Below, in pieces: positions 8,762-16,324 of a DNA stretch of 34,187 nucleotides (its first letter is position 1; each line of letters starts with the position of its first letter). Origin of the DNA: an uncultured Clostridia bacterium. GTDB lineage: Bacteria; Bacillota; Clostridia; TANB77; CAG-508. The DNA lies in NCBI GenBank assembly GCA_947626295.1, contig CANQRS010000007.1, positions 1 through 34,187 of the forward strand. Reading direction: 5' to 3'. Both the position numbers and the translations under genes were made by a program. Below the pieces are notes generated by a model, which did no database searches, was not told the origin of the DNA, and worked only from the letters and a program-made list of their open reading frames with translations.

Positions 8762-8797
8762 ATAAAAAAACTAGCATAATAAGCTAGTTTTTTATTA
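8762..8797 (-). terminator. Intrinsic terminator after the pilin genes
   Basis: AAACTAGC/GCTAGTTT, an 8-bp perfect stem with a 7-base loop and a T run on either strand, immediately after the last pilin stop codon. It separates the four-pilin unit from the PrgI operon. Confidence 0.85.
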
Positions 8798-8798
8798 T

Positions 8799-9197
8799 CT
8801 ATGTTGAAGCAGTTCCTAAACTTCCTGCCATTGTTTCTATAAATGTAGCTATTCCTGCTGCTGCAAATAACAATATTGCACCTACTATGTAAGGTAACAT
8901 TGTTTCTTTGTATTTTGATTTTTCTTCTGCACTTCCCATCATATACTTTATACCTAATATCATTAATATTACTACTGCTACAATTATTCCAACATTTCTT
9001 ATGACAGTTGCAATTTTATATCCTAATGTTGTTATTTGACCATCACCAGCACTATCTTCAAATTTACTTAGTCCACCAGCAACATTATTTGTTGAAAAGT
9101 CTGCTGAACAAATTGTAGATAATGATATTATTACACTTAATATAATAGTTATAATGCTAATTATTCTCATTGTCTTTTTATTTATAATTTTATTCAT
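8799..9197 (-). CDS. VirB2/TrbC-like pilin (pilin 4)
   Basis: A 132-aa small secreted membrane protein and probable T4SS pilus or channel subunit. A long N-terminal signal segment (about 1-31, ISIITIILSVIISLSTICSA) is followed by a 27-residue polar stretch, a hydrophobic helix (about 60-87), a short charged loop GSAEEKSKYKETMLPY, and a second hydrophobic helix. This signal + TM + charged loop + TM plan is that of VirB2/TrbC pilins. It is a close paralogue of the next gene upstream: the signal and the C-terminal 75 residues are nearly identical, while the polar segment differs. SD AGGAGGAG precedes ATG. It ends just before an intrinsic terminator. Confidence 0.87.
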   Translation of the reverse strand: MNKIINKKTMRIISIITIILSVIISLSTICSADFSTNNVAGGLSKFEDSAGDGQITTLGYKIATVIRNVGIIVAVVILMILGIKYMMGSAEEKSKYKETMLPYIVGAILLFAAAGIATFIETMAGSLGTAST

Positions 9198-9258
9198 TTC
9201 ATTTCTCCTCCTTTACCATAAATTTCTCTATTTTAGTATTATCATTTTATTACGAATT

Positions 9259-9633
9259 TTATGTTGAGCCTAAGCTTCCTGCCATAGTCTCTATAAATCC
9301 AGCAATTCCTGCTGCTGCAAATAGTAATACCGCACCTACTACATATGGTAACATTGTTTCTTTGTATTTTGATTTTTCTTCTGCACTTCCCATCATATAT
9401 CTTATACCTAGTATCATCAATATGACTACAGCTGAAATTATTCCTACGTTTCTTATAATAACAGCTATTTTAAAACCTACATTTTGTATCTGTGTATCAT
9501 TTACAGTTTCATTTGTCTTAACATCTGATACTTTTATTCCATAACATATTGTAGATAGTGCCATCATTATACTTAATATAATAGTTATAATACTAATGAC
9601 TTTCATTGTTTTTTTGCTTATTATCTTATTCAT
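9259..9633 (-). CDS. VirB2/TrbC-like pilin (pilin 3)
   Basis: A 124-aa near-duplicate of pilin 4. It shares the signal (ISIITIILS) and the hydrophobic hairpin RNVGII..AVVILMILGI with loop GSAEEKSKYKETMLPY, and ends ETMAGSLGST. Only the approximately 25 residues after the presumed signal cleavage differ (KVSDVKTNETVNDTQ). It is preceded by SD GAGGAG and lies 61 bp from pilin 4 in the same orientation. It probably arose by tandem duplication followed by divergence of the mature N-terminus. Confidence 0.87.
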   Translation of the reverse strand: MNKIISKKTMKVISIITIILSIMMALSTICYGIKVSDVKTNETVNDTQIQNVGFKIAVIIRNVGIISAVVILMILGIRYMMGSAEEKSKYKETMLPYVVGAVLLFAAAGIAGFIETMAGSLGST

Positions 9634-9701
9634 TTTTAACTCCCTCCTCTTTAAATTTATATTTAAACCTAATTGAATATTAGAAATTTAATATCTTTTT
9701 A

Positions 9702-10157
9702 CTATAATTGATTTAGTATCACTGTAGCTATTTTCCATATTCCAAATGCGCCATATATTACTGCACAGCCCAGAACATAAGGAATTAATGCTTTTTTTAC
9801 TTCTGCTCTGTCTTCTACACTTGATATCATAAACTTTATGCCAAGTACTCCACCTATTATTACAGTAAGTACCACACCAATGCCTAAAAGAGTATTATAT
9901 ATAGAACTTGCTTTTGCTTGTATTTCGCCATTAGTCATCTTATCCATAGCATCTGTTCCATCTAAATTTTTTCTTGTTTCTGCATCTTGTACATAAGGTG
10001 CTATTGTATTTCCCTGTTTACCACGTTCTATAAAATCACTTCCTGATTTAAATATCTCTGACCAACTCATTGCATTTGCTGTTGTTGGCATTATTATTAA
10101 TTGAAGGAAAACTGTTATTATTAGTATTTTTAATAAATTTATTATTTGTTTTTTCAT
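9702..10157 (-). CDS. VirB2/TrbC-like pilin (pilin 2, divergent)
   Basis: A 151-aa protein. The signal peptide is at about 1-29 (IINLLKILIITVFLQLI...ANA), the polar region at about 30-85 is longer than in its neighbours, and two hydrophobic helices flank the loop SSVEDRAEVKKALIPY, the counterpart of GSAEEKSKYKETMLPY. It has the same topology as pilins 3 and 4 with low sequence identity, so it may be a specialised or minor subunit. It lies in the same run of genes, 18 bp after pilin 1 and 68 bp before pilin 3. Confidence 0.8.
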   Translation of the reverse strand: MKKQIINLLKILIITVFLQLIIMPTTANAMSWSEIFKSGSDFIERGKQGNTIAPYVQDAETRKNLDGTDAMDKMTNGEIQAKASSIYNTLLGIGVVLTVIIGGVLGIKFMISSVEDRAEVKKALIPYVLGCAVIYGAFGIWKIATVILNQL

Positions 10158-10175
10158 AATATACCACTTCCTTCT

Positions 10176-10538
10176 TTATTGATTTACCACTTTTTCTATA
10201 ATACTTGGTATCCAGGTCATTACTATTACCATAAAAGCTCCTAGTAAATATATTGGCATCATTTCTTTTAATTTGTCTTTTTCTTCTACACTTCCTATCA
10301 TCATTTTAATTCCTATAACCATTATCATTATAACAACTACTATTATTCCTACATTCCTTACTACTGTTGCTATAACCCCTGCCTTTTCTGCTAATTCTTT
10401 ATCTTGACTTTCTGTCTGACTATATGGCTGAAAGTCTGATGGGTCTGTATCTAATATAGCAGCATAGCTTAGTTGTATTTGTGTCTGTATCATAAGTGAT
10501 ATTATTAAAATTATAGTTATTCTTAATACTTTTTTCAT
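10176..10538 (-). CDS. VirB2/TrbC-like pilin (pilin 1)
   Basis: The first pilin of the array, 120 aa from the ATG at 10538, chosen for GGTG six bases upstream. The ORF track extends to a GTG at 10550, which would leave only a few bases of leader from the predicted promoter. The signal peptide ends near the SYA-AI site. A 30-residue polar stretch is followed by the conserved RNVGIIVVVIMIMVIGIKMM helix, loop GSVEEKDKLKEMMPIY and a second helix. The conserved core places it with pilins 3 and 4. Confidence 0.82.
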   Translation of the reverse strand: MKKVLRITIILIISLMIQTQIQLSYAAILDTDPSDFQPYSQTESQDKELAEKAGVIATVVRNVGIIVVVIMIMVIGIKMMIGSVEEKDKLKEMMPIYLLGAFMVIVMTWIPSIIEKVVNQ

Positions 10539-10563
10539 ATTCATCACCACAATTCTACCTTTA

Positions 10564-10592
10564 ATTATACACTATTTCTGAAAACTTTGCAA
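10564..10592 (-). promoter_or_regulatory. Promoter of the pilin operon
   Basis: On minus, TTGCAA, 17 bp, TATAAT, with predicted initiation near 10557, about 18 bases before the pilin 1 ATG. It has the same hexamers and spacing as the gyrA promoter in this window. Confidence 0.75.
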
Positions 10593-10637
10593 CTTTTTTG
10601 TAAAAAATTTGTAATTTTTTGTATTTTTCTAAAAATT

Positions 10638-10674
10638 AAACCATATAAGCTGATTTTTACCAGCCATATGGTTT
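10638..10674 (-). terminator. Terminator after tRNA-Ser(GCT)
   Basis: AAACCATAT..GCTG pairs with CAGC.ATATGGTTT. On minus the stem is followed by AATTTTTAG. It lies 22 bases downstream of the tRNA 3' end and insulates the pilin promoter. Confidence 0.7.
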
Positions 10675-10696
10675 ATTGCCTTTATATTCGTAAATA

Positions 10697-10786
10697 TGGC
10701 GGAGGAGGAGGGGTTCGAACCCTCGCGCCAATTACTCGACCTAACAGTTTAGCAAACTGTCCCCTTCACCACTTGGGTACTCCTCC
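10697..10786 (-). tRNA. tRNA-Ser(GCT)
   Basis: A 90-nt class II tRNA on minus. The acceptor GGAGGAG pairs with CTCCTCC and an encoded GCCA end follows. The anticodon stem ACAGT/ACTGT encloses loop TTGCTAA, giving anticodon GCT (reads AGC/AGU). There is a long variable arm as in serine tRNAs, and a T-arm GAGGG-TTCGAAC-CCCTC. Confidence 0.96.
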
Positions 10787-10802
10787 AAATCGCGTTTTTG
10801 TA

Positions 10803-10838
10803 TAAAAAAAGTATTGTTCTATATAAATAAACAATACT
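10803..10838 (-). terminator. Terminator between the two tRNA-Ser genes
   Basis: AGTATTGTT/AACAATACT 9-bp stem with 11-base loop. On minus it is followed by seven T residues. It lies 13 bases after the tRNA-Ser(TGA) end, so the upstream tRNA is probably a separate transcript, with some readthrough possible. Confidence 0.75.
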
Positions 10839-10850
10839 CATAAATAATGT

Positions 10851-10942
<92 letters not shown>

Positions 10943-10962
10943 GTTTGGCATTGACAATGTTT

Positions 10963-10992
10963 ATATTAACACATATAAACAGGTTTTGTCAA
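10963..10992 (-). promoter_or_regulatory. Promoter of tRNA-Ser(TGA)
   Basis: On minus, consensus TTGACA, 18 bp, TAATAT preceded by TGT (extended -10), about 20 bases upstream of the tRNA 5' end. The region is partly palindromic, and a TTGACA-17-TATAAA pair can also be read on plus at 10951-10979. Confidence 0.7.
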
Positions 10993-11016
10993 TACTTAAA
11001 TTTAATTTTTTCAATT

Positions 11017-11520
11017 TTAATTCATCCTTTGAATTCCTACATCATCCATAGCTTTTAAAACAGCTTCCTTTTCTTCTTCTGTCATAGTGTAACTCGAGTT
11101 GCCATTTATAATAGGTTTAGCGTATATATTAGACATTTCTCTAGAATATATACCATTAAATACAACCCCATCATTTTTCTCATTTAATAATGCAACTGCA
11201 AAACTTAAATTGCTTCCTGAATCTCTATAAGCATTATATCTTACTATCCCTATTTTCTGAACACATTGATTCACTCTTTTGTTAAGGTGATTGCAATACA
11301 TATTTGTTTCGCTTAATCCTGCTTCTAAATCTGTTACTCTATCTATGTATTTTTCTAAGTCTTCCCTTAAATCTTTTCCATTTCCTACTTTTCTTATAAA
11401 TTCAGTAGTATTTTTATTTATCTTCTTTATTCTTATACTAGTTATTATTATAACTAAAAATAAAATTACATTTACAATTAACATTATCATACAAAAAGTA
11501 TCTGTTTTTAAAAAATCCAA
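11017..11520 (-). CDS. DUF4446 family protein
   Basis: A 167-aa protein with one N-terminal transmembrane helix (about 10-30), a coiled-coil stretch (about 45-80), then the conserved DUF4446 block: IGIVRYNAYRDSGSNLSFAVAL, the segment DGVVFNGIYSRE, YAKPI and SYTMTEEE. The family is uncharacterised and commonly sits next to parAB in clostridia, so a membrane-linked role near chromosome segregation is a guess from context only. The start is TTG with SD AGGAGG, placed 16 bp after the parB stop, so it is probably the third gene of the soj-parB operon. Confidence 0.88.
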   Translation of the reverse strand: MDFLKTDTFCMIMLIVNVILFLVIIITSIRIKKINKNTTEFIRKVGNGKDLREDLEKYIDRVTDLEAGLSETNMYCNHLNKRVNQCVQKIGIVRYNAYRDSGSNLSFAVALLNEKNDGVVFNGIYSREMSNIYAKPIINGNSSYTMTEEEKEAVLKAMDDVGIQRMN

Positions 11521-11536
11521 AATTTCTCCTCCTGTC

Positions 11537-12382
11537 CTATTTTAATAATCCTAAAATTCTTTCTAATTCACTATTAGTTTTATATTGAATAACTATCTTT
11601 CCACTTCTTTTTCCTGCATCCACCTTAACTTTTGTTCCAAAAAATCCTTGGAAAGTATCTTCTATATCTCTATATACAGCTTCATATCGTGGATTAAATT
11701 CTTTTTTATTTTTAGTCCTATGAGCCTTTTTTTCAATTTCCCTCACAGTCTGATTATTATCTACCAATCTTATAGCCGCCTCATATTGTTTATCTGGGTC
11801 AGTAATTGCTAATAAAGACCTTGCGTGTCCTTCTAAAATTTTACCTTCTCTTACTAAATCTATAACTTTTGGTGTCAAATTTAATATACGAATTGAATTA
11901 GCAACACTACTTCTAGCTATTCCCAATATTTTTCCAATTTCCTCTTGAGTAAGTTTATAATCCTCCATCAATGACTTCATTCCCTCTGCTTTATCTATAG
12001 GATTCAAGTCTTCTCTTTGTACATTTTCAATTAATGATATTTCCTTATTTTTCTTTTCATCGCCATCTCTTACTATTGCTGGTATCTGAGTAAGTCCTGC
12101 AATTTTTGCAGCTCTCCATCTTCTTTCTCCTGCTATAATTTCATAATACCCCTCTTTTTCTGTTACAACAATAGGTTGTATAACTCCATACATTTTTATT
12201 GATTCTGCTAATTCTTGCAAAGTATCTTGGTCAAAAGTTTTTCTTGGTTGATTTCTATTTGGCTCTACATCTACTACTTTTAAGTTTTTTAGAATATCGC
12301 CTTCTTTTTGCATTTCTTCTTCAACTACTGGCATTGAAAATAAAGCATCTAACCCTTTACCTAACCCTGTTTTCTTTACCAT
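11537..12382 (-). CDS. parB: Chromosome-partitioning protein ParB (Spo0J)
   Basis: A 281-aa CTP-dependent DNA clamp that loads at parS sites and recruits condensin and Soj for origin segregation. The N-terminus KKTGLGKGLDALF is the typical Soj-interacting peptide. The CTP-binding ParB domain carries GERRWRAA (85-92) and the ENVQREDLNP motif (119-128). The helix-turn-helix LTQEEIGKILGIARSSV is at about 143-160. The C-terminal dimerisation region ends with LERILGLLK. The stop codon of soj abuts the ATG (TAGATG), indicating coupled translation. The length is normal for Bacillota ParB. Confidence 0.97.
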   Translation of the reverse strand: MVKKTGLGKGLDALFSMPVVEEEMQKEGDILKNLKVVDVEPNRNQPRKTFDQDTLQELAESIKMYGVIQPIVVTEKEGYYEIIAGERRWRAAKIAGLTQIPAIVRDGDEKKNKEISLIENVQREDLNPIDKAEGMKSLMEDYKLTQEEIGKILGIARSSVANSIRILNLTPKVIDLVREGKILEGHARSLLAITDPDKQYEAAIRLVDNNQTVREIEKKAHRTKNKKEFNPRYEAVYRDIEDTFQGFFGTKVKVDAGKRSGKIVIQYKTNSELERILGLLK

Positions 12383-13177
12383 CTATACTCCTCCTCTCTG
12401 TTTCATCTTCTTTTCTTCTTCATTTATTTTTAAAAATTCTCTCCCAAGCTTCTCGTAACTTCTAGCTCCTTTAGAATGTGGGTCATATATAGTTATAGGC
12501 AATCCATAACTTGGTGCTTCACTAACTCTTACATTTCTTGGTATTACAGTTTTATACACTCTATTATTAAAGTACTTTTTTACTTCTTTTACTACCTGAT
12601 TTGATAGGTTTGTCCTAATATCGTACATAGTTAAAACTGCTCCTTCTATATACAAACCTTTGTTCAGATGTTTTTTTACCAACTCAATCGTATTTATTAA
12701 TTGTCCCAATCCTTCCAAAGCATAATATTCGCATTGTACTGGTATCAAAACGCTATCTGAGGCTGTAAAAGCATTTAATGTAACTAGTCCTAATGATGGA
12801 GGGCAATCTATAAATATAAAATCAAATTTATCTTTTATTGTGTCTAATTTCTCTTTCATTCTTTGTTCCCTTGACATCATTGACACTAGCTGTACTTCGG
12901 CTCCTGCTAAGTTGATATTTGATGGGCAAATATATAAATTTTTTATTTCTGTCTTTTTTACTATGTTAGTTACTGGACTCTCTGATATTAATAAATCATA
13001 AGTTGATAATTCCATATCTTTATCAACTCCTATACCACTTGTTGCATTACCCTGTGGGTCTGAATCTATTAATAATACTTTTTTTCCTCTTTTTGCAAGT
13101 ATTGTACTTAAATTTACTGCTGTTGTTGTTTTGCCTACTCCTCCTTTTTGATTTGCTACAGATATTACTTTTCCCAA
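12383..13177 (-). CDS. soj: Chromosome-partitioning ATPase ParA (Soj)
   Basis: A 264-aa MinD/ParA-class ATPase that binds DNA non-specifically in its ATP dimer form and works with ParB; in Bacillus it also modulates DnaA. The deviant Walker A KGGVGKTT is at 11-18, with the signature Lys at position 11. Walker A' is LLIDSDPQGN, Walker B is FIFIDCPPSL. The start is TTG at 13177 with GGAGGGAG upstream; no ATG precedes MGKVISVANQ. It is the first gene of soj-parB-DUF4446. Confidence 0.97.
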   Translation of the reverse strand: MGKVISVANQKGGVGKTTTAVNLSTILAKRGKKVLLIDSDPQGNATSGIGVDKDMELSTYDLLISESPVTNIVKKTEIKNLYICPSNINLAGAEVQLVSMMSREQRMKEKLDTIKDKFDFIFIDCPPSLGLVTLNAFTASDSVLIPVQCEYYALEGLGQLINTIELVKKHLNKGLYIEGAVLTMYDIRTNLSNQVVKEVKKYFNNRVYKTVIPRNVRVSEAPSYGLPITIYDPHSKGARSYEKLGREFLKINEEEKKMKQRGGV

Positions 13178-13227
13178 TTTTCTCCCTCCATTTTTATATG
13201 TGTTTGTCCTTTGAAAATATACCTATT

Positions 13228-13256
13228 ATAATATACAAATATCTCAAATATGTCAA
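13228..13256 (-). promoter_or_regulatory. Promoter of the soj-parB operon
   Basis: On minus, consensus TTGACA, 17 bp, TATTAT, giving a leader of about 45 nt before the soj start. A TATAAT also overlaps downstream at a spacing of 20. Confidence 0.7.
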
Positions 13257-13345
13257 TGTTTTTTTTACATTTTTTATTATTTTTTTATTTTGACAAGTTT
13301 TATCTATGAGTCTCATTCATAGTTATATATAAAATTCAAGTTCTC

Positions 13346-13374
13346 TGTCGAACATTGTCGAAATTTGTCGACAA
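13346..13374. repeat. Three TGTCGA motifs at exact 10-bp spacing
   Basis: TGTCGAA, TGTCGAA and TGTCGAC start at 13346, 13356 and 13366, one helical turn apart, about 90 bp upstream of the soj promoter. The spacing suggests cooperative protein binding on one DNA face. No known operator matches. Confidence 0.6.
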
Positions 13375-13414
13375 TTTTTCCATTTTTTACTTACTGGCTG
13401 TAGGAAATTTATGG

Positions 13415-13508
13415 AAATGTTTCACAGCTAACTAGAAACAAGTTAATCCAACTAACGGTTAATATCACTTTTTTTTGAGACACAACACCTCAAATGTTTC
13501 ACAGCTAA
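13415..13508. repeat. Duplicated AAATGTTTCACAGCTAA (two copies, 77 bp apart)
   Basis: The identical 17-mer occurs at 13415-13431 and 13492-13508. Its core TGTTTCAC is the left half of the parS consensus. The first copy continues to GAAACA, forming an inverted repeat TGTTTC-N11-GAAACA at 13418-13440. Neither is a full parS site. Confidence 0.6.
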
Positions 13509-13574
13509 AAATTGCTAAAAATGTAATTTTTTCATTTCCAAAATTAACAATTATCCATAACTCCTTATTTAATA

Positions 13575-13628
13575 TAAAAAATAACAACAAATTTCATTTT
13601 TTGAATTAAAAAATGAAATTTGTTGTTA
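13575..13628 (-). terminator. Intrinsic terminator of the rsmG operon
   Basis: A perfect 21-bp inverted repeat (TAACAACAAATTTCATTTTTT and its complement, 5-base loop) at 13582-13628. On minus the stem is followed by TTTTTTATATT. It lies just downstream of the rsmG stop. Confidence 0.85.
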
Positions 13629-13649
13629 AAAGTGTTAATTATCTTCACA

Positions 13650-14375
13650 TTAATATTTACCCAATGGAGACTTTGAAGGCAGTCCTGCTTTTCTCGGATA
13701 CTTATTTGGTGTATGTTGTATCTTTTTAATAACAATTATATTTCTTTCCATATCAGAACTAGGCAAATTAAACTTATCTACTTTTACAATTTTTCCTCCT
13801 AATTCTTTTATAGCAAATTCGGCCTGCTTTATTTCTTCATCAACATTTGAACCTTTCATACAAATACTAATCCCACCCATTTTCGTAAATGGCAATAAAT
13901 ATTCCGCTAAAGTCGATAAATTAGCTACTGCTCTTGATACTGTTACATCGTATTTTTCTCTATTGCATTTATTTCTTCCAAATTCTTCAGCTCTTGAATG
14001 AATCGCAGATACATTATTTAAGTCTAATCTTTTAATAACTTCTTGCAAAAAAATCACTCTTTTATTTAATGAATCTAATAAAGTAATACTACTTTCTGTA
14101 TCTAATATTGATATTGGTATCCCTGGAAAACCTGCTCCACTTCCAACATCTAAAATATTCGACTTTTCATTTATATATTTCATAACAGTTATGCAATCTA
14201 TAAAATGTTTTAAAATCACATCATTCATCTCTGTAATTGCTGTTAAATTTATTTTCTCGTTCCACTCTAACAAAATATTCATATAATCATAATATTTTTT
14301 TACTTGTAATTCATCTAAATCTATTCCGATTTTTTTAGCCAACTCCGTCAAATTATTTTTAAAAACATCTTCCAT
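13650..14375 (-). CDS. rsmG: 16S rRNA (guanine-N7) methyltransferase RsmG
   Basis: 241 aa from the ATG at 14375, chosen because AGGAG lies five bases upstream; the ORF-track start at 14408 adds residues without an SD. It methylates the N7 of G527 (E. coli numbering) in 16S rRNA using S-adenosylmethionine. Motif I is ILDVGSGAGFPGIP at about 70-83, with SRAVANLS further on and the family's C-terminal PRKAGLPSKSPL. It is the last gene of mnmE-mnmG-rsmG, 45 bp after mnmG, followed by a strong terminator. Confidence 0.96.
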   Translation of the reverse strand: MEDVFKNNLTELAKKIGIDLDELQVKKYYDYMNILLEWNEKINLTAITEMNDVILKHFIDCITVMKYINEKSNILDVGSGAGFPGIPISILDTESSITLLDSLNKRVIFLQEVIKRLDLNNVSAIHSRAEEFGRNKCNREKYDVTVSRAVANLSTLAEYLLPFTKMGGISICMKGSNVDEEIKQAEFAIKELGGKIVKVDKFNLPSSDMERNIIVIKKIQHTPNKYPRKAGLPSKSPLGKY

Positions 14376-14420
14376 AAAAACTCCTATCTCCTTCCACACT
14401 CTATACATTAATTGTGGAAA

Positions 14421-16298
14421 CTATATTTCTTTTTTATTAGAATTTAAGTATATCAATAATACATTTATATCTGCTGGAGAAACTCCTGAAATCCTAGAAG
14501 CTTGACCTATAGAAACAGGCTTTATTTTATTTAATTTTTGCCTTGCTTCTAGGCTTAACCCCCTTATTTCAGAATATTTAATCCCTTCAGAAAGTTTTTT
14601 ATTTTCCATTTTTTTAAATTTTTCCACCTGTTCTTCTTCAATCTTTATATATCCTTCATATTTAACTTGAATCTCAACTTCCTCTTTTTCTTGAGGCAAA
14701 AGTTCTTGCCTATCTACATCAATTTCTTTCAAATCTTCATATCTTATTTCAGTTCTTTTTAATAAATCTGCCATTTTTACACCAGTTGAAATCCTTGTTG
14801 TTCCCATTTTTTCCAAAAATAAATTTACTTCTTCAGTAGGTTTAACAACTAGCTCTTTCAGTCTTTTTATTTCCTTTTCAATATTTTCTTTTTTATTCAA
14901 AAATTTCTTATATCTTTCTTCTGAAATAAGCCCTACTTTATAACCTATTTCCGTCAATCTTAAATCTGCATTATCTTGCCTTAAAAGTAACCTATATTCG
15001 GCTCTTGACGTCATCATTCTATATGGCTCATTTGTACCTTTTGTTACAATATCATCAATCAAAACTCCTATATATCCTTGAGTTCTATCCAAAATAACTG
15101 GCTCTTTTCCTTTTATCTTCTGAGCAGCATTAATTCCTGCAATCAAGCCCTGACAAGCAGCCTCTTCATATCCAGAAGTTCCATTTGTTTGACCTGCAAA
15201 AAACAGTCCCCCAATTTTTTTATATTCAAGTGATAATTTTAATTCAGAAGGGTCAATACAATCATACTCAATTGCATAAGCTGGTCTTGTAAACTCTGCA
15301 TTTTCCAATCCTGGAATAGTCCTATACATAGCAATTTGCACATCTTCTGGAAGAGAAGAACTCATACCTTGTGCATACATTTCATCAGTATCTAACCCTA
15401 TTGGCTCTATAAAAATTTGGTGTCTAGGTTTATCACTAAATCTAACAACCTTATCCTCTATAGATGGACAATATCTTGGACCTGTACCCTCTAAAATCCC
15501 TGAATATAATGGTGACCTATGTAAATTCTCTCGAATTATTCTATGTGTTTCCTCATTAGTATATGTTAAATAACAATCTTGCTGCTCAAAATTATGAATT
15601 TCATCATCTAACGAAAAAGGAACTATATTATCATCACCTTTTTGAGCCTCCATCTTAGAAAAATCTATACTTTTTCTATTTATTCTCGCAGGAGTTCCAG
15701 TTTTAAATCTTATTAATTTAACTCCTAACTCCTTCAAACATTCAGATAATTTATTAGCTGGAAATACTCCGTCTGGTCCACTTTCTTGTGAAAATTCACC
15801 TATAAAAATTTTTCCTTTTAAATAAGTACCTGTAGCAACTATTAGTGCCTTTACTTTATAAATTGCACCTACTGACGTTTCTATTGTATCTACACATCCA
15901 TCTTTTAATGTAATTTTTACTATCTCTGCTTGTTTTAATTCTAAATTTTCTTGTCTTTCTAGTGTATGCTTCATCTCCATTTGATATCTTTTTCTATCAG
16001 CTTGTGCTCTTAGTGAATGTACTGCTGGTCCTTTTGAAGTATTTAACATTTTTATTTGTATCATAGTTTTATCTATATTCTTTGCCATTTCACCCCCTAG
16101 ACAGTCTATTTCTCTAACTAAATGCCCTTTTGAACTTCCTCCAATATGAGGATTACACGGCATATTAGCAACAGCTTCTAAGCTAATTGAAAAAACTAGT
16201 GTTTTCAATCCTAATCTTGCACTCGCCAAACCTGCTTCGCAGCCAGCATGTCCTGCTCCAATTACTGCCACATCATATTCTCCCGCAAAATAACTCAT
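14421..16298 (-). CDS. mnmG: tRNA uridine-34 modification enzyme MnmG (GidA)
   Basis: A 625-aa, full-length FAD- and NADH-dependent enzyme that pairs with MnmE to place aminomethyl groups on U34 of tRNAs. The N-terminal FAD-binding motif [10 protein letters not shown] is at about 14-23, with [11 protein letters not shown] and the conserved ATGTYLKG. Further blocks are [11 protein letters not shown] with [12 protein letters not shown], and the C-terminal helical domain with [21 protein letters not shown] precedes ATG. It lies 26 bp downstream of mnmE in the same operon, matching their joint function. Confidence 0.98.
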   Translation of the reverse strand: MSYFAGEYDVAVIGAGHAGCEAGLASARLGLKTLVFSISLEAVANMPCNPHIGGSSKGHLVREIDCLGGEMAKNIDKTMIQIKMLNTSKGPAVHSLRAQADRKRYQMEMKHTLERQENLELKQAEIVKITLKDGCVDTIETSVGAIYKVKALIVATGTYLKGKIFIGEFSQESGPDGVFPANKLSECLKELGVKLIRFKTGTPARINRKSIDFSKMEAQKGDDNIVPFSLDDEIHNFEQQDCYLTYTNEETHRIIRENLHRSPLYSGILEGTGPRYCPSIEDKVVRFSDKPRHQIFIEPIGLDTDEMYAQGMSSSLPEDVQIAMYRTIPGLENAEFTRPAYAIEYDCIDPSELKLSLEYKKIGGLFFAGQTNGTSGYEEAACQGLIAGINAAQKIKGKEPVILDRTQGYIGVLIDDIVTKGTNEPYRMMTSRAEYRLLLRQDNADLRLTEIGYKVGLISEERYKKFLNKKENIEKEIKRLKELVVKPTEEVNLFLEKMGTTRISTGVKMADLLKRTEIRYEDLKEIDVDRQELLPQEKEEVEIQVKYEGYIKIEEEQVEKFKKMENKKLSEGIKYSEIRGLSLEARQKLNKIKPVSIGQASRISGVSPADINVLLIYLNSNKKEI

Positions 16299-16324
16299 TT
16301 TATTTCTCCTTTCTGTTTACATAA

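Larger units (their letters stand above)
13257..13574. other. Gene-free spacer between soj and rsmG
   Basis: No coding frame or RNA gene was recognised. It holds the two repeat families listed separately: three phased TGTCG motifs and two 17-bp TGTTTCAC-containing repeats. It is the likely place for control sites of the segregation genes. Confidence 0.6.

Noticed and set aside
2098-10550. Complete conjugative element
   Set aside because: No relaxase, coupling protein, integrase, excisionase or flanking direct repeats could be found in the window, even though tRNA-Ser genes (common integration sites) lie next to the pilins.
10951-10979. Plus-strand promoter (TTGACA-17-TATAAA) beside the tRNA-Ser promoter
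   Set aside because: It would only produce antisense RNA to the DUF4446 gene and it arises from the palindromic layout of the minus-strand tRNA promoter.
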